Below are positions 7,631-14,306 of a stretch of 18,048 nucleotides of DNA, piece by piece (the stretch's first letter is position 1; each line of letters starts with the position of its first letter). Origin of the DNA: SAR202 cluster bacterium (GTDB lineage: Bacteria > Chloroflexota > Dehalococcoidia > Lucifugimonadales > JASMAO01); assembly GCA_030754315.1 (NCBI GenBank), contig JASMAO010000139.1, positions 1-18,048 of the forward strand. Direction: 5' to 3'. The notes beneath the pieces are model-generated. The model worked only from the letters and a program-made list of their open reading frames with translations, was not told where the DNA came from and did no database searches. The translations under genes were made by a program, and so were the position numbers.

Positions 7631-7912
7631 ATGAATCCTATTAACGACCCTCCCAACACTACCCAGTTAGTCATGCCTGGAATGCCACCTATCAATGCCC
7701 TTAACACCCACGCTTCACTGGCTAACCTAATGCCGGGAGGGAAGGTCATTTATTCAGGTAATATAGCTGGAGGACCCCGCCATGGGGTCCACGGTTTCAT
7801 ACGGAGCGTCACCAATCGAACTGCCGTCGTGAATTTTGGTCATGATGGAACCTGGTACATCCCACACTTTTTGTTGTCCGTAGCTTCGGTAATTTCGGGC
7901 AGAGCAGCCTAG
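7631..7912 (+). CDS. Small protein with SH3/KOW-like strand pattern, upstream of ftsZ
   Basis: I do not recognise this 93-residue protein. Residues 1-37 are rich in Pro, Asn and Met and look unstructured. Residues 38-85 read as a compact beta domain: GGKVIYSG, GPRHGVHGFIRSV, TAVVNFG, GTWYIPHFLLSV. Short strands with conserved-looking Gly and Val resemble KOW/SH3-type barrels, but that is a pattern judgement only. There are no membrane segments or cysteines. The ATG at 7631 has AAGAGG seven bases upstream and follows a good promoter, so it is very likely expressed. It is the first gene of a unit with ftsZ, 58 bases before it, under the same LexA-like site. This suggests a role linked to FtsZ, for example as a modulator of assembly; no direct evidence for this exists in the sequence. 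Confidence 0.65.
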   Translation: MNPINDPPNTTQLVMPGMPPINALNTHASLANLMPGGKVIYSGNIAGGPRHGVHGFIRSVTNRTAVVNFGHDGTWYIPHFLLSVASVISGRAA

Positions 7913-7939
7913 CAAACACTCTTTCTTATCTTTTTATTT

Positions 7940-7953
7940 TTTCGAATTCGAAA
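7940..7953. repeat. 14 bp perfect palindrome before ftsZ
   Basis: TTTCGAATTCGAAA lies 17 bases before the ftsZ ATG, just after a T/C-rich stretch (7916-7940) that follows the small gene's stop codon. It could be an operator or a small hairpin near the ftsZ ribosome site (GGAG, 7956-7959). Confidence 0.4.
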
Positions 7954-7970
7954 TTGGAGTCAAAAATACA

Positions 7971-9152
7971 ATGAGACACAACATGACCATCTGGCACAAA
8001 AGAATTCTGACAAATTTTTTTAGCCTTATAAGGCACCATTCAATCCTAAATCGGGTTTGTTTGAATAACCAATATCCGGTTCCATTTATTCAAAATGAGT
8101 CAACTTCAGAAATTTCCAAAATACGAATCATGGTAGTCGGCGTGGGTGGCGCCGGAGGAAACGCTGTTCTACGTATGGCCCGTTGTACTTCATCAAATCT
8201 CAACTACCTCGCCGTTAACACCGATGCACAGGCACTTAAACAGATGAATGGGGTCTCCGTCTGTGCTATAGGCCCAAATAGTACAAGGGGGTTTGGATCA
8301 GGAGGGAATCCGAATATCGGGCGCAAAGCTATTCGTGAAAGCCAGCTTCAAGTAGCGGAGTTACTCACTGGTGCTGATGTTGTATTTGTAACGGCAGGCA
8401 TGGGTGGCGGCACTGGAACCGGAGCAGCAGCAACGGTTGCTGGACTGGCACGAAAGCTGGGTGCTTTGACAGTAGGCGTTGTGACAATACCATTCTCATT
8501 CGAAGGTCCCAGACGTCAAGAAGTAGCACAGCAGGGGCTTCGCCAACTCAGTGCCAAAGTCGACACACTGATTACTGTAGAGAATGATAAGCTGCTACCT
8601 TTACTTGGATCTAAGGTTTCACTAGAGACGGCCTTTGTTTTGGCCGACGAAGCATTGCGTCAAGGTGTGCAAGGAATTTCTGAGATTGTAGAAACACCCG
8701 GGATGATCAACGTAGACTTTGCTGACGTTAAATCAGTAATTAGTAACGGTGGACCTTCATTCATGGCTGTGGGTGAGGGCAAAGGTAAATCCGCCGCAAT
8801 GGACGCCATAGATACCGCGTTGACAAATCCCTTGTTTGATACAGCAGTACATGGAGCCCGTGGGATCTTGCTCAACGTAAAGGGGGGTAAAGATTTGGGG
8901 TTGGATCAAATCCACCAAATTGCGGGAGCAATTAAAAAGGCCAGTAGCGGAGAGGCTAACGTAGTATTCGGGGTTGTCCAAGATCCCAGTTGGAAGAAAC
9001 GCGTTAGCGTAACCTTAATAGCAACCGGACTTGCTTCGGAAAGCCGGTATGTATCGCCAGGCGGTAATGAAACTACGCCGGTCTCAGTTGCAAAGCCACA
9101 CGTCAATGGTTACCGACTCCACACATCTATTCCAAGCCACCATCTAACCTAA
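7971..9152 (+). CDS. ftsZ: Cell division protein FtsZ, atypical ends
   Basis: The tubulin-like GTPase that assembles into the division ring. The core is complete: glycine-rich start VVGVGGAGGNAV (55-66), NTDAQAL, the tubulin signature GGGTGTGA (145-152), TIPFSFEG (172-179), T7 loop NVDFAD (247-252) that completes the GTPase site of the next subunit, and the C-terminal subdomain to ATGL (351-354). Two ends are unusual. About 50 residues precede the core, and 8-29 have hydrophobic residues at 8, 12, 16, 19/20 with Lys/Arg/His between, a possible amphipathic helix. The tail of about 40 residues ends in SIPSHHLT and has no recognisable FtsA/SepF/ZipA-binding peptide. GGAG lies 11 bases before the ATG; a TTG near codon 31 is an alternative start. 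No ftsA or ftsQ is adjacent. It may be the main FtsZ or a second copy. Confidence 0.92.
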   Translation: MRHNMTIWHKRILTNFFSLIRHHSILNRVCLNNQYPVPFIQNESTSEISKIRIMVVGVGGAGGNAVLRMARCTSSNLNYLAVNTDAQALKQMNGVSVCAIGPNSTRGFGSGGNPNIGRKAIRESQLQVAELLTGADVVFVTAGMGGGTGTGAAATVAGLARKLGALTVGVVTIPFSFEGPRRQEVAQQGLRQLSAKVDTLITVENDKLLPLLGSKVSLETAFVLADEALRQGVQGISEIVETPGMINVDFADVKSVISNGGPSFMAVGEGKGKSAAMDAIDTALTNPLFDTAVHGARGILLNVKGGKDLGLDQIHQIAGAIKKASSGEANVVFGVVQDPSWKKRVSVTLIATGLASESRYVSPGGNETTPVSVAKPHVNGYRLHTSIPSHHLT

Positions 9153-9218
9153 TACATAAACTAGTTAATTGTCAGATCCATACTCTTAGCCAGAACAAAA
9201 CGCGCCGCTGTGTCGGGA

Positions 9219-9254
9219 GGAATGGCAAAACAGAATCTCACATGCCATCATTCC
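9219..9254. terminator. Possible hairpin at the ftsZ/hydrolase convergent end
   Basis: GGAATGGCA (9219-9227) can pair with TGCC-ATTCC (9243-9254, 3-base bulge), giving a 9-base-pair stem that includes the hydrolase stop codon. No T tract follows on either strand, so intrinsic termination is doubtful. Confidence 0.25.
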
Positions 9255-10171
9255 TTAACCAATCCTAGGGAAACTGACTGAATCCATTCATTGATCAAGT
9301 GCGCTACGAGAGACGGCCTCTGCAACACCACATCATGAACCGAATCCTCTAGCCAAACTGTTTTGCTCTTGGCCAGTAACTGGCTCGCTCCAACGGTCTG
9401 CATCTCAGTAGCCGCTTGCCATTCAGAGGGCTTTTCAATGCGATTATTTCTAGTTGGCATTATCAACACGGGGCACCGCACACTTGAAAATAACTCTGAC
9501 GGCTTATGAATCCACATCGAATCTATTACCAGCATATGGCTTGATCTCGGAAATCTGGCACGGACAGTACCATTAGGAAGCGATTCGAAATTCGCTAAAA
9601 TTATGGACTCTATTTCTGGTGTAATCTCATACCCAAAGTTTCTTTCCTGAATTAGTGCTGTAAGTTGCCCAATCGTCATACCAGCAAAATCCGGCGGAGC
9701 CAGTTTTTTTCGCGCTACCGGCAACGTCATTCCATTCATACTTGAAATCTCTATCGTCCCCCCATCTATCAAACACAGTCCGGCAGCTACTTCTGGATAA
9801 CTCACTGCGTGTTGTACGACTACGTTACCTCCCCATGAGTGGCCAACCAGCACGGGATGTTTAATGTCTAAGGCATCGAGAAAGCCGTTAAGATCAGTAG
9901 CAACGGTTTGAAAATCATATCCCCCTGTGGGTTTATGAGTATCTCCATGGCCTCTTTGATCCAGTGCGAGAACATGGGAATTGCGCGCGATCAAGGGGGC
10001 TACGAGATCCCAAATTCGGCGGGTAGACGCTAAGCCATGCACGAGTACAACCGGTCGGCCTTCTTCTCCCCATCTACGATAGCGTATATCCAACCCATCC
10101 ACCGTAACACAAGAGTCTTGAAATGACGGATTATTTGTTCCGACTTTATTGTGTGTTATCAAGCTATCCAT
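9248..10171 (-). CDS. Alpha/beta hydrolase
   Basis: A cytoplasmic alpha/beta-hydrolase-fold enzyme of 307 residues, likely an esterase, lactonase or C-C hydrolase. The oxyanion-hole HG motif is at 45-46 (LVHGLAST), followed by LDQRGHGDT (70-78), the nucleophile elbow GHSWGG with Ser112, and the catalytic His279 (VHDVVLQRP). The catalytic acid is not where most members have it: after strand 7 the sequence is LIMPTRNN, with Asn242/243 in place of Asp. Asp136 after strand 6 (CLIDGG) is a candidate replacement, a position used by some haloalkane dehalogenase-like members. A cap domain occupies about 140-230. Start ATG at 10171; upstream on the minus strand is a perfect TTGACA (10240-10245) without a good -10. 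It is divergent from the enolase-superfamily gene, and the intergenic space is under 100 bases. Confidence 0.85.
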   Translation of the reverse strand: MDSLITHNKVGTNNPSFQDSCVTVDGLDIRYRRWGEEGRPVVLVHGLASTRRIWDLVAPLIARNSHVLALDQRGHGDTHKPTGGYDFQTVATDLNGFLDALDIKHPVLVGHSWGGNVVVQHAVSYPEVAAGLCLIDGGTIEISSMNGMTLPVARKKLAPPDFAGMTIGQLTALIQERNFGYEITPEIESIILANFESLPNGTVRARFPRSSHMLVIDSMWIHKPSELFSSVRCPVLIMPTRNNRIEKPSEWQAATEMQTVGASQLLAKSKTVWLEDSVHDVVLQRPSLVAHLINEWIQSVSLGLVKE

Positions 10172-10246
10172 AGACGATCGGCTAAACCGAGGACAAGTCT
10201 ATCACCTACTTTCGATAGAAGGTCATTCAATATTCCCTGTGTCAAT

Positions 10247-10255
10247 TGATATAAT
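10247..10255 (+). promoter_or_regulatory. Extended -10 promoter giving a near-leaderless transcript
   Basis: TGATATAAT is a perfect extended -10 (TGn-TATAAT). A weak -35 (TTCAAT, 10226-10231) lies 18 bases before the hexamer. The ATG at 10269 is 13 bases past the -10, so the leader would be about 6 bases, and no ribosome site precedes the ATG. Confidence 0.55.
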
Positions 10256-10268
10256 CTACATAATTGCC

Positions 10269-11384
10269 ATGATAACGCTAGATCGAGTCGAGTTTACGTC
10301 GGTGAAAGCTAATGATTTTACCGAATGGGCCCATGCGGAATTTTTCGATTTAGAAGGGTCCAGTGCACTTGTCGAGTTCACCCCAGGATTCGAAGAGTTA
10401 GCTAAAACGACAAAAACGATTGTAGATATCGTTGACTTCCTTGGAGGGAGAAAGATTATCGATGAAAAGGAAGTCAACAAAATGGCACAAGGACACACTA
10501 ACAGCCTCCAAACGCTTCACCCAACTAACATTGCGGCCAGTGCAATCAGGACTGCGATAGCCAGCCTCCAATACTCTCACAACTATCCCACAATCTTCGA
10601 TCGACTTGACTCAAAATTAAATAATAGCATTCCACTTTACGCCAACATTAACCGCGCGCTGCTCGGGAAAACCCGTAGTCCATTAGCCTTCGCCAAAGAA
10701 GCTGAACGCGCAGCCGCTCGGGGGTTCGAAACGATAAAATGCGCTCCGTTCGACGAGGTTGATCCATCAAGTCCAATTTCATCATTACAACCTGGGATAG
10801 ACCGTGTTGCCGCTATCAGATCAGCGGTCGGAACGGAGGTCGAGTTGTTAGTCGACTGCCATTCCAGGTTCAACATATACACCGCTATAAGAGCGTGCGG
10901 TCAATTAGAACAACTAGGTATAAGCTGGTTTGAGGAGCCGGTCGATCCAACTTCGGAATCGGACAACCTCACTGAAATATCCAACCAGGTTGGCGTTCCT
11001 ATCGCAGGAGGGGAGAGAGGCTATGGAGCGAAGTTTTTTAAGGATATCATTGAGAGTGGAGCGGTAGAAATAATAATGCCGGATATCAAATTCTGTGGTG
11101 GAACTACCGAAGCTTGGCACACAGGAACATACGCGGTCTCTAACGGTGCAGGATTTTCCCTGCACAGCCCTTCTGGACCCATATCACTCTTATCTAGCGC
11201 TCAGGTTACTGCTTTAGTCCCTGGTTCTATGGCACTTGAGCACGCAGTTAATGAAGTTCCCTGGCGCGCCGATCTACTTGATCCACCCGAACGTATTGAG
11301 AGCGGCCGCTTGTGGTTTCCAAAGGGCTTTGCGAAACTAGATCCAAGGATAGTGGACCGTTATGGCCAGCGCTGGAAACCTTGA
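10269..11384 (+). CDS. Enolase-superfamily enzyme (mandelate racemase/muconate lactonizing type)
   Basis: A two-domain enolase-superfamily protein of 371 residues that abstracts a proton next to a carboxylate; in this group that usually means an acid-sugar dehydratase, racemase or cycloisomerase. The barrel shows the Mg ligands D196 (VDCHSRF), E222 (WFEEPV) and E249 (GGERGYG), then D272 (PDIKFCGG) and H299 (LHSPSG). At the end of the second barrel strand, where many members have a KxK motif, only K157 is present (IKCAPFDE). The subfamily and substrate cannot be fixed. The frame is open to 10149, but the ATG at 10269 starts the family-like sequence MITLDRVEFTSV and lies just after a strong -10, so I take that start. 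The gene ends 16 bases from the convergent M20 peptidase. Confidence 0.85.
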   Translation: MITLDRVEFTSVKANDFTEWAHAEFFDLEGSSALVEFTPGFEELAKTTKTIVDIVDFLGGRKIIDEKEVNKMAQGHTNSLQTLHPTNIAASAIRTAIASLQYSHNYPTIFDRLDSKLNNSIPLYANINRALLGKTRSPLAFAKEAERAAARGFETIKCAPFDEVDPSSPISSLQPGIDRVAAIRSAVGTEVELLVDCHSRFNIYTAIRACGQLEQLGISWFEEPVDPTSESDNLTEISNQVGVPIAGGERGYGAKFFKDIIESGAVEIIMPDIKFCGGTTEAWHTGTYAVSNGAGFSLHSPSGPISLLSSAQVTALVPGSMALEHAVNEVPWRADLLDPPERIESGRLWFPKGFAKLDPRIVDRYGQRWKP

Positions 11385-11400
11385 AAGCACAGGCAGACTT

Positions 11401-12759
11401 CTATTCCTCGGACAAAGTTTCGTAAGCGAGAGCCAACATCACTTTTGAAGCATTGATTAGGCTTAAGACACCAATCGACTCGTCAGTTCCATGGGCCTTC
11501 CCCAGCATAGGATCATCCTCAGGATGAAAGGCGGAAAACCCATATGTTTCTACGCCTAGTAGCCGGGTGAATCGTGAATCCGTGAAACCTGTGGAAATCC
11601 CAGGCACCCACTGAAGATCATCACGCATCAAAACCTGTTCCGTCACCCGCTTGATTCGGTTGACAAACTCCGTATCGAAAGGTGACGCGTTGGGCCTCGC
11701 CATATAGTCAATTTCAAACTCTACTCCCGGTACTCCATCCAGAAGCTTGACCAGTTCGCTTCTAACGTACTTTTCATCTTGATGGGGAAGGGTTCGTACA
11801 TCGCAGGTCAATCGTATCGCCTCAGGCACGGAGTTTGACTTGATGCCCCCTTTAAGAATCGTTGGCGTAAGTGTCATCCTAGATAGTGCTCGTAGCAAAG
11901 ACGCCAGCCTAGGGTTGTCATCCTGAAGCTCTGCAATAATCTCATCTATGTTTTCTGAAGATGGCTTGTGCTCAATAGCAAACGTCGACAGATGATCAAA
12001 TAGGCTTGTCGTGGTGTCGCGATCAGCCTCAAATTTCTCAATACGCTGAAGTGTATTACCCAATCTAAACGCAGCGTTTGTCCCTTGCCAAGGCACTGAA
12101 GCGTGAGCACTCGTGCCTTTGAAATCTATCTCAATCTGTAATCTTCCCTTTTCACCAACTCCAATAACGTAAGCAGTATGGCCAGCGGCTTTGATAGTCT
12201 CTCCCCCACCTTCATTCACTGCGTAGGGAGCTATTATCTTCTCGGGATGGTTTTCTGCCAGCCAGCCAAATCCATACCGACCCCCGTGCTCTTCATCAGC
12301 ACCAGAGACGAGGAGCAGGCCATCACGAAGCTTCACGCCATTTCGTTTTAACAACCGCATAGCCACGAGATGGGCAGCCAATAACCCCTTGCAGTCATTG
12401 GATCCTCTACCATAAATACGCCCGTCGTATATCTGAGCACTGAATGGAGGAAAGCGCCATTTACTCTCATCCTCGACTGGAACTACGTCCGTGTGCGACA
12501 TGAACATCAAACCAGGTTTCCCTGAGCGTCCAGAAAGTCCAGCAATAAAATTGCCCCGACCAGAAACACGCTCCAGGGTTTCTGATGCGATCCCATCCAC
12601 AGCGAGAAAATCCTCCGCATACCTGCATACTAACGTCTCATTTCCGGTAGGCATGAATCCAGTGTTTACCGACGGTATACGAACCAAATCCTGTGCAAGC
12701 TGGATGATCTCTTCTTTCATTAAATCAACTTGAATCAGTAGCTCATCCAAACTAGACAT
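11401..12759 (-). CDS. M20-family metallopeptidase/deacylase
   Basis: A zinc hydrolase of the ArgE/DapE/ACY1/CPG2 (M20) family that cleaves an amide or peptide bond of a small substrate. Numbered from the ATG at 12759 (452 residues): H89 and D91 (SHTDVVPV), bridging D122 (GRGSNDCKG), catalytic E156 and metal ligand E157 (ADEEHGG), E183 (AVNEGGG) and H423 (AHGTDES). The dimerisation lid lies between about 195 and 320 (KGTSAHASVP at its start). All key residues are present. The ATG overlaps the Nudix stop codon by one base (TGATG), and AGGAG stands six bases before it; a GTG one codon earlier is also open. This is the last gene of the nadK-Nudix-M20 unit and is probably translated by coupling. 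The substrate is unknown. Confidence 0.88.
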   Translation of the reverse strand: MSSLDELLIQVDLMKEEIIQLAQDLVRIPSVNTGFMPTGNETLVCRYAEDFLAVDGIASETLERVSGRGNFIAGLSGRSGKPGLMFMSHTDVVPVEDESKWRFPPFSAQIYDGRIYGRGSNDCKGLLAAHLVAMRLLKRNGVKLRDGLLLVSGADEEHGGRYGFGWLAENHPEKIIAPYAVNEGGGETIKAAGHTAYVIGVGEKGRLQIEIDFKGTSAHASVPWQGTNAAFRLGNTLQRIEKFEADRDTTTSLFDHLSTFAIEHKPSSENIDEIIAELQDDNPRLASLLRALSRMTLTPTILKGGIKSNSVPEAIRLTCDVRTLPHQDEKYVRSELVKLLDGVPGVEFEIDYMARPNASPFDTEFVNRIKRVTEQVLMRDDLQWVPGISTGFTDSRFTRLLGVETYGFSAFHPEDDPMLGKAHGTDESIGVLSLINASKVMLALAYETLSEE

Positions 12760-13325
12760 CACGGGCTCCTATTGGAATTTTGGTCGTGAACGTGCATGGC
12801 CATTAGCAAGGTTGCAATTGTCTTGCCATCTTGAATCGTGCGATTGCGAATCAAGTCATGAATGCGGTCAAGGGGGAAACGCTCGACAACTATATGTTCA
12901 TCAGGGTCACTAGCCATAGCACTCTCTATTAAATCTTTCGCAAGGAAAGCATACATGTACTCAGTCACAAAACCCGGACCTGTCCAATACGATACCAAAG
13001 GCTGAAGCCTCCCTGCTTTGTATCCGATCTCCTCTTGCAATTCCCGTTGAGCTGTTTCAGCGGGACTTTCCTCCTCTTCACATTTTCCTGCGGGCAACTC
13101 AAGCAGTGGCTGACCTGCTGCGTATCTGTATTGACGAACGAATATCACGTTTTCATCGGCGTCGATAGGGACAACAACCACAGATTTTGGGTATTCAACT
13201 ACTTCTCGAACGGCCTCTCTTCCATCCGGCAGCATAACGCGATCAACCCGAAGTGTGATTACCGTACCCTTGTAGATGGTCTCTGTACTAAGGGTTTTCT
13301 CGGGCTTGACATCTTCAATGCTCAT
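12759..13325 (-). CDS. Nudix hydrolase, probable ADP-ribose pyrophosphatase
   Basis: A 188-residue cytoplasmic Nudix enzyme that likely cleaves ADP-ribose to AMP and ribose phosphate. The Nudix box is complete at 80-102: G80, then E86, then R-E-L-Q-E-E-I-G-Y at 94-102, which binds the catalytic Mg. The upstream VRQYRYAAGQPLLELPAG and the downstream SYWTGPGFVTEYMYAFLA are the typical ADP-ribose pyrophosphatase context (proline/glycine-rich stretch after the box). Other nucleoside diphosphate sugars remain possible substrates. The start ATG overlaps the nadK stop in an ATGA arrangement, and the stop overlaps the M20 start, so the three genes are surely co-transcribed. Sitting after NAD kinase, it may clear ADP-ribose made from NAD breakdown. 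Confidence 0.88.
   Translation of the reverse strand: MSIEDVKPEKTLSTETIYKGTVITLRVDRVMLPDGREAVREVVEYPKSVVVVPIDADENVIFVRQYRYAAGQPLLELPAGKCEEEESPAETAQRELQEEIGYKAGRLQPLVSYWTGPGFVTEYMYAFLAKDLIESAMASDPDEHIVVERFPLDRIHDLIRNRTIQDGKTIATLLMAMHVHDQNSNRSP
12766..12770 (-). promoter_or_regulatory. Ribosome binding site deciding the M20 start
   Basis: The minus strand reads AGGAG, six bases before the ATG at 12759 and only three before the GTG at 12762, so the ATG is favoured. Confidence 0.55.
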
Positions 13326-14188
13326 GTGGAAATCAATGGCGCAGGATATTTTTTGACGCCAAGTCGGTCAAACAGATTAGTGTAGAAAACTGAAGCTGGC
13401 TTCATACGCATAAACTTGGCCACGTATGGACTCTTTGTGACGACAACGGTATCCTCGGGCCTCAGGCTAGTATCCAAATAGCCATCCACGCTTAAAATAA
13501 CTTCCGTATCACCATAGGCCTTCAGACCTATTACTGAGTTGCCATCCATCACCAGCCCAGTGTGAAGACTCATGTGGGGAGCGATGGGCTGAAGAAGCAG
13601 CACATTGGAATCAGGGCTGATAATCGGCCCGCCTGCTGAAAGTGCGTAGCCAGTGCTTCCCGTTGCGGTTGCAACAATAACTCCATCGGCCCTGTAAGTT
13701 GTTAACGGAATCCGGTTTACAGTTGCGTCAATGTCCAATATCCGAGCCAGCGATCCTCGGGTAATGACAACATCATTAAGCGCGTGGATACTATACCTCG
13801 ATTTTTCATCGGAAGAATCGCTCACAGATGCCTGGATCATCATCCGTTCTTCTATTCGAGGACTTCCGTCTAAATAAATTGGTACTTGTTGTAGGGCGTC
13901 AACGACACTGATTTCAGTCATGAATCCAACTCGACCCAAATTAATGCCCAAAATTGGTATTCCATGAGGAGCTGCTGCCCGAACCGTCCTCAAAATCGTC
14001 CCGTCTCCCCCCACAGTAACAATAGCCAGTGTGTCAGCAAGGAAAGGATCGTCATCAGATAGATCGTCGGTGGACGAAACCCACTTTCTTTTGCCTAATC
14101 CCAGCCGGCTAACCAGAGATTCCACGAATTCCTTGGCGTCAGGAACTCGAGTGGTATAAACAAAACCAATTAGAGAGTCAGTAGACAC
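13322..14188 (-). CDS. nadK: NAD kinase
   Basis: Phosphorylates NAD to NADP, the only route to NADP in bacteria. The 288-residue protein has the diagnostic GGDGT at 60-64 with the catalytic Asp62, LGRVGFMTE (84-92), the ND motif at 138-139 (LNDVVI), the glycine-rich TGSTGYALSAGGP at 176-188 and PIAPHMSLHT at 201-210. The length and motif order are normal for group I bacterial enzymes. The start is GTG at 14188 with GGTGG a few bases upstream. It begins 118 bases after nuoN on the same strand and may be read through from the nuo operon or have its own promoter; I found no clear one and no terminator in the gap. Confidence 0.94.
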   Translation of the reverse strand: MSTDSLIGFVYTTRVPDAKEFVESLVSRLGLGKRKWVSSTDDLSDDDPFLADTLAIVTVGGDGTILRTVRAAAPHGIPILGINLGRVGFMTEISVVDALQQVPIYLDGSPRIEERMMIQASVSDSSDEKSRYSIHALNDVVITRGSLARILDIDATVNRIPLTTYRADGVIVATATGSTGYALSAGGPIISPDSNVLLLQPIAPHMSLHTGLVMDGNSVIGLKAYGDTEVILSVDGYLDTSLRPEDTVVVTKSPYVAKFMRMKPASVFYTNLFDRLGVKKYPAPLIST

Positions 14189-14306
14189 AATCCACCCCGA
14201 AGTTCACTCAATACTCCGCTTGCAATAACTACGCTTTGAGAAGAAACAGGCTAACACCGCCTTCAATAACGTGTCAAAGTCGAAGGTTAAACCTAGCCCA
14301 ATCTTC

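Noticed and set aside
7940..7953. The palindrome before ftsZ as an intrinsic terminator of the small gene
   Set aside because: The T-rich run comes before it and not after, and the stem is only five pairs around AATT.
10149..10268. Upstream start of the enolase-superfamily gene at 10149
   Set aside because: It would place the strong extended -10 inside the coding region and overlap the divergent hydrolase; the added residues are not family-like.
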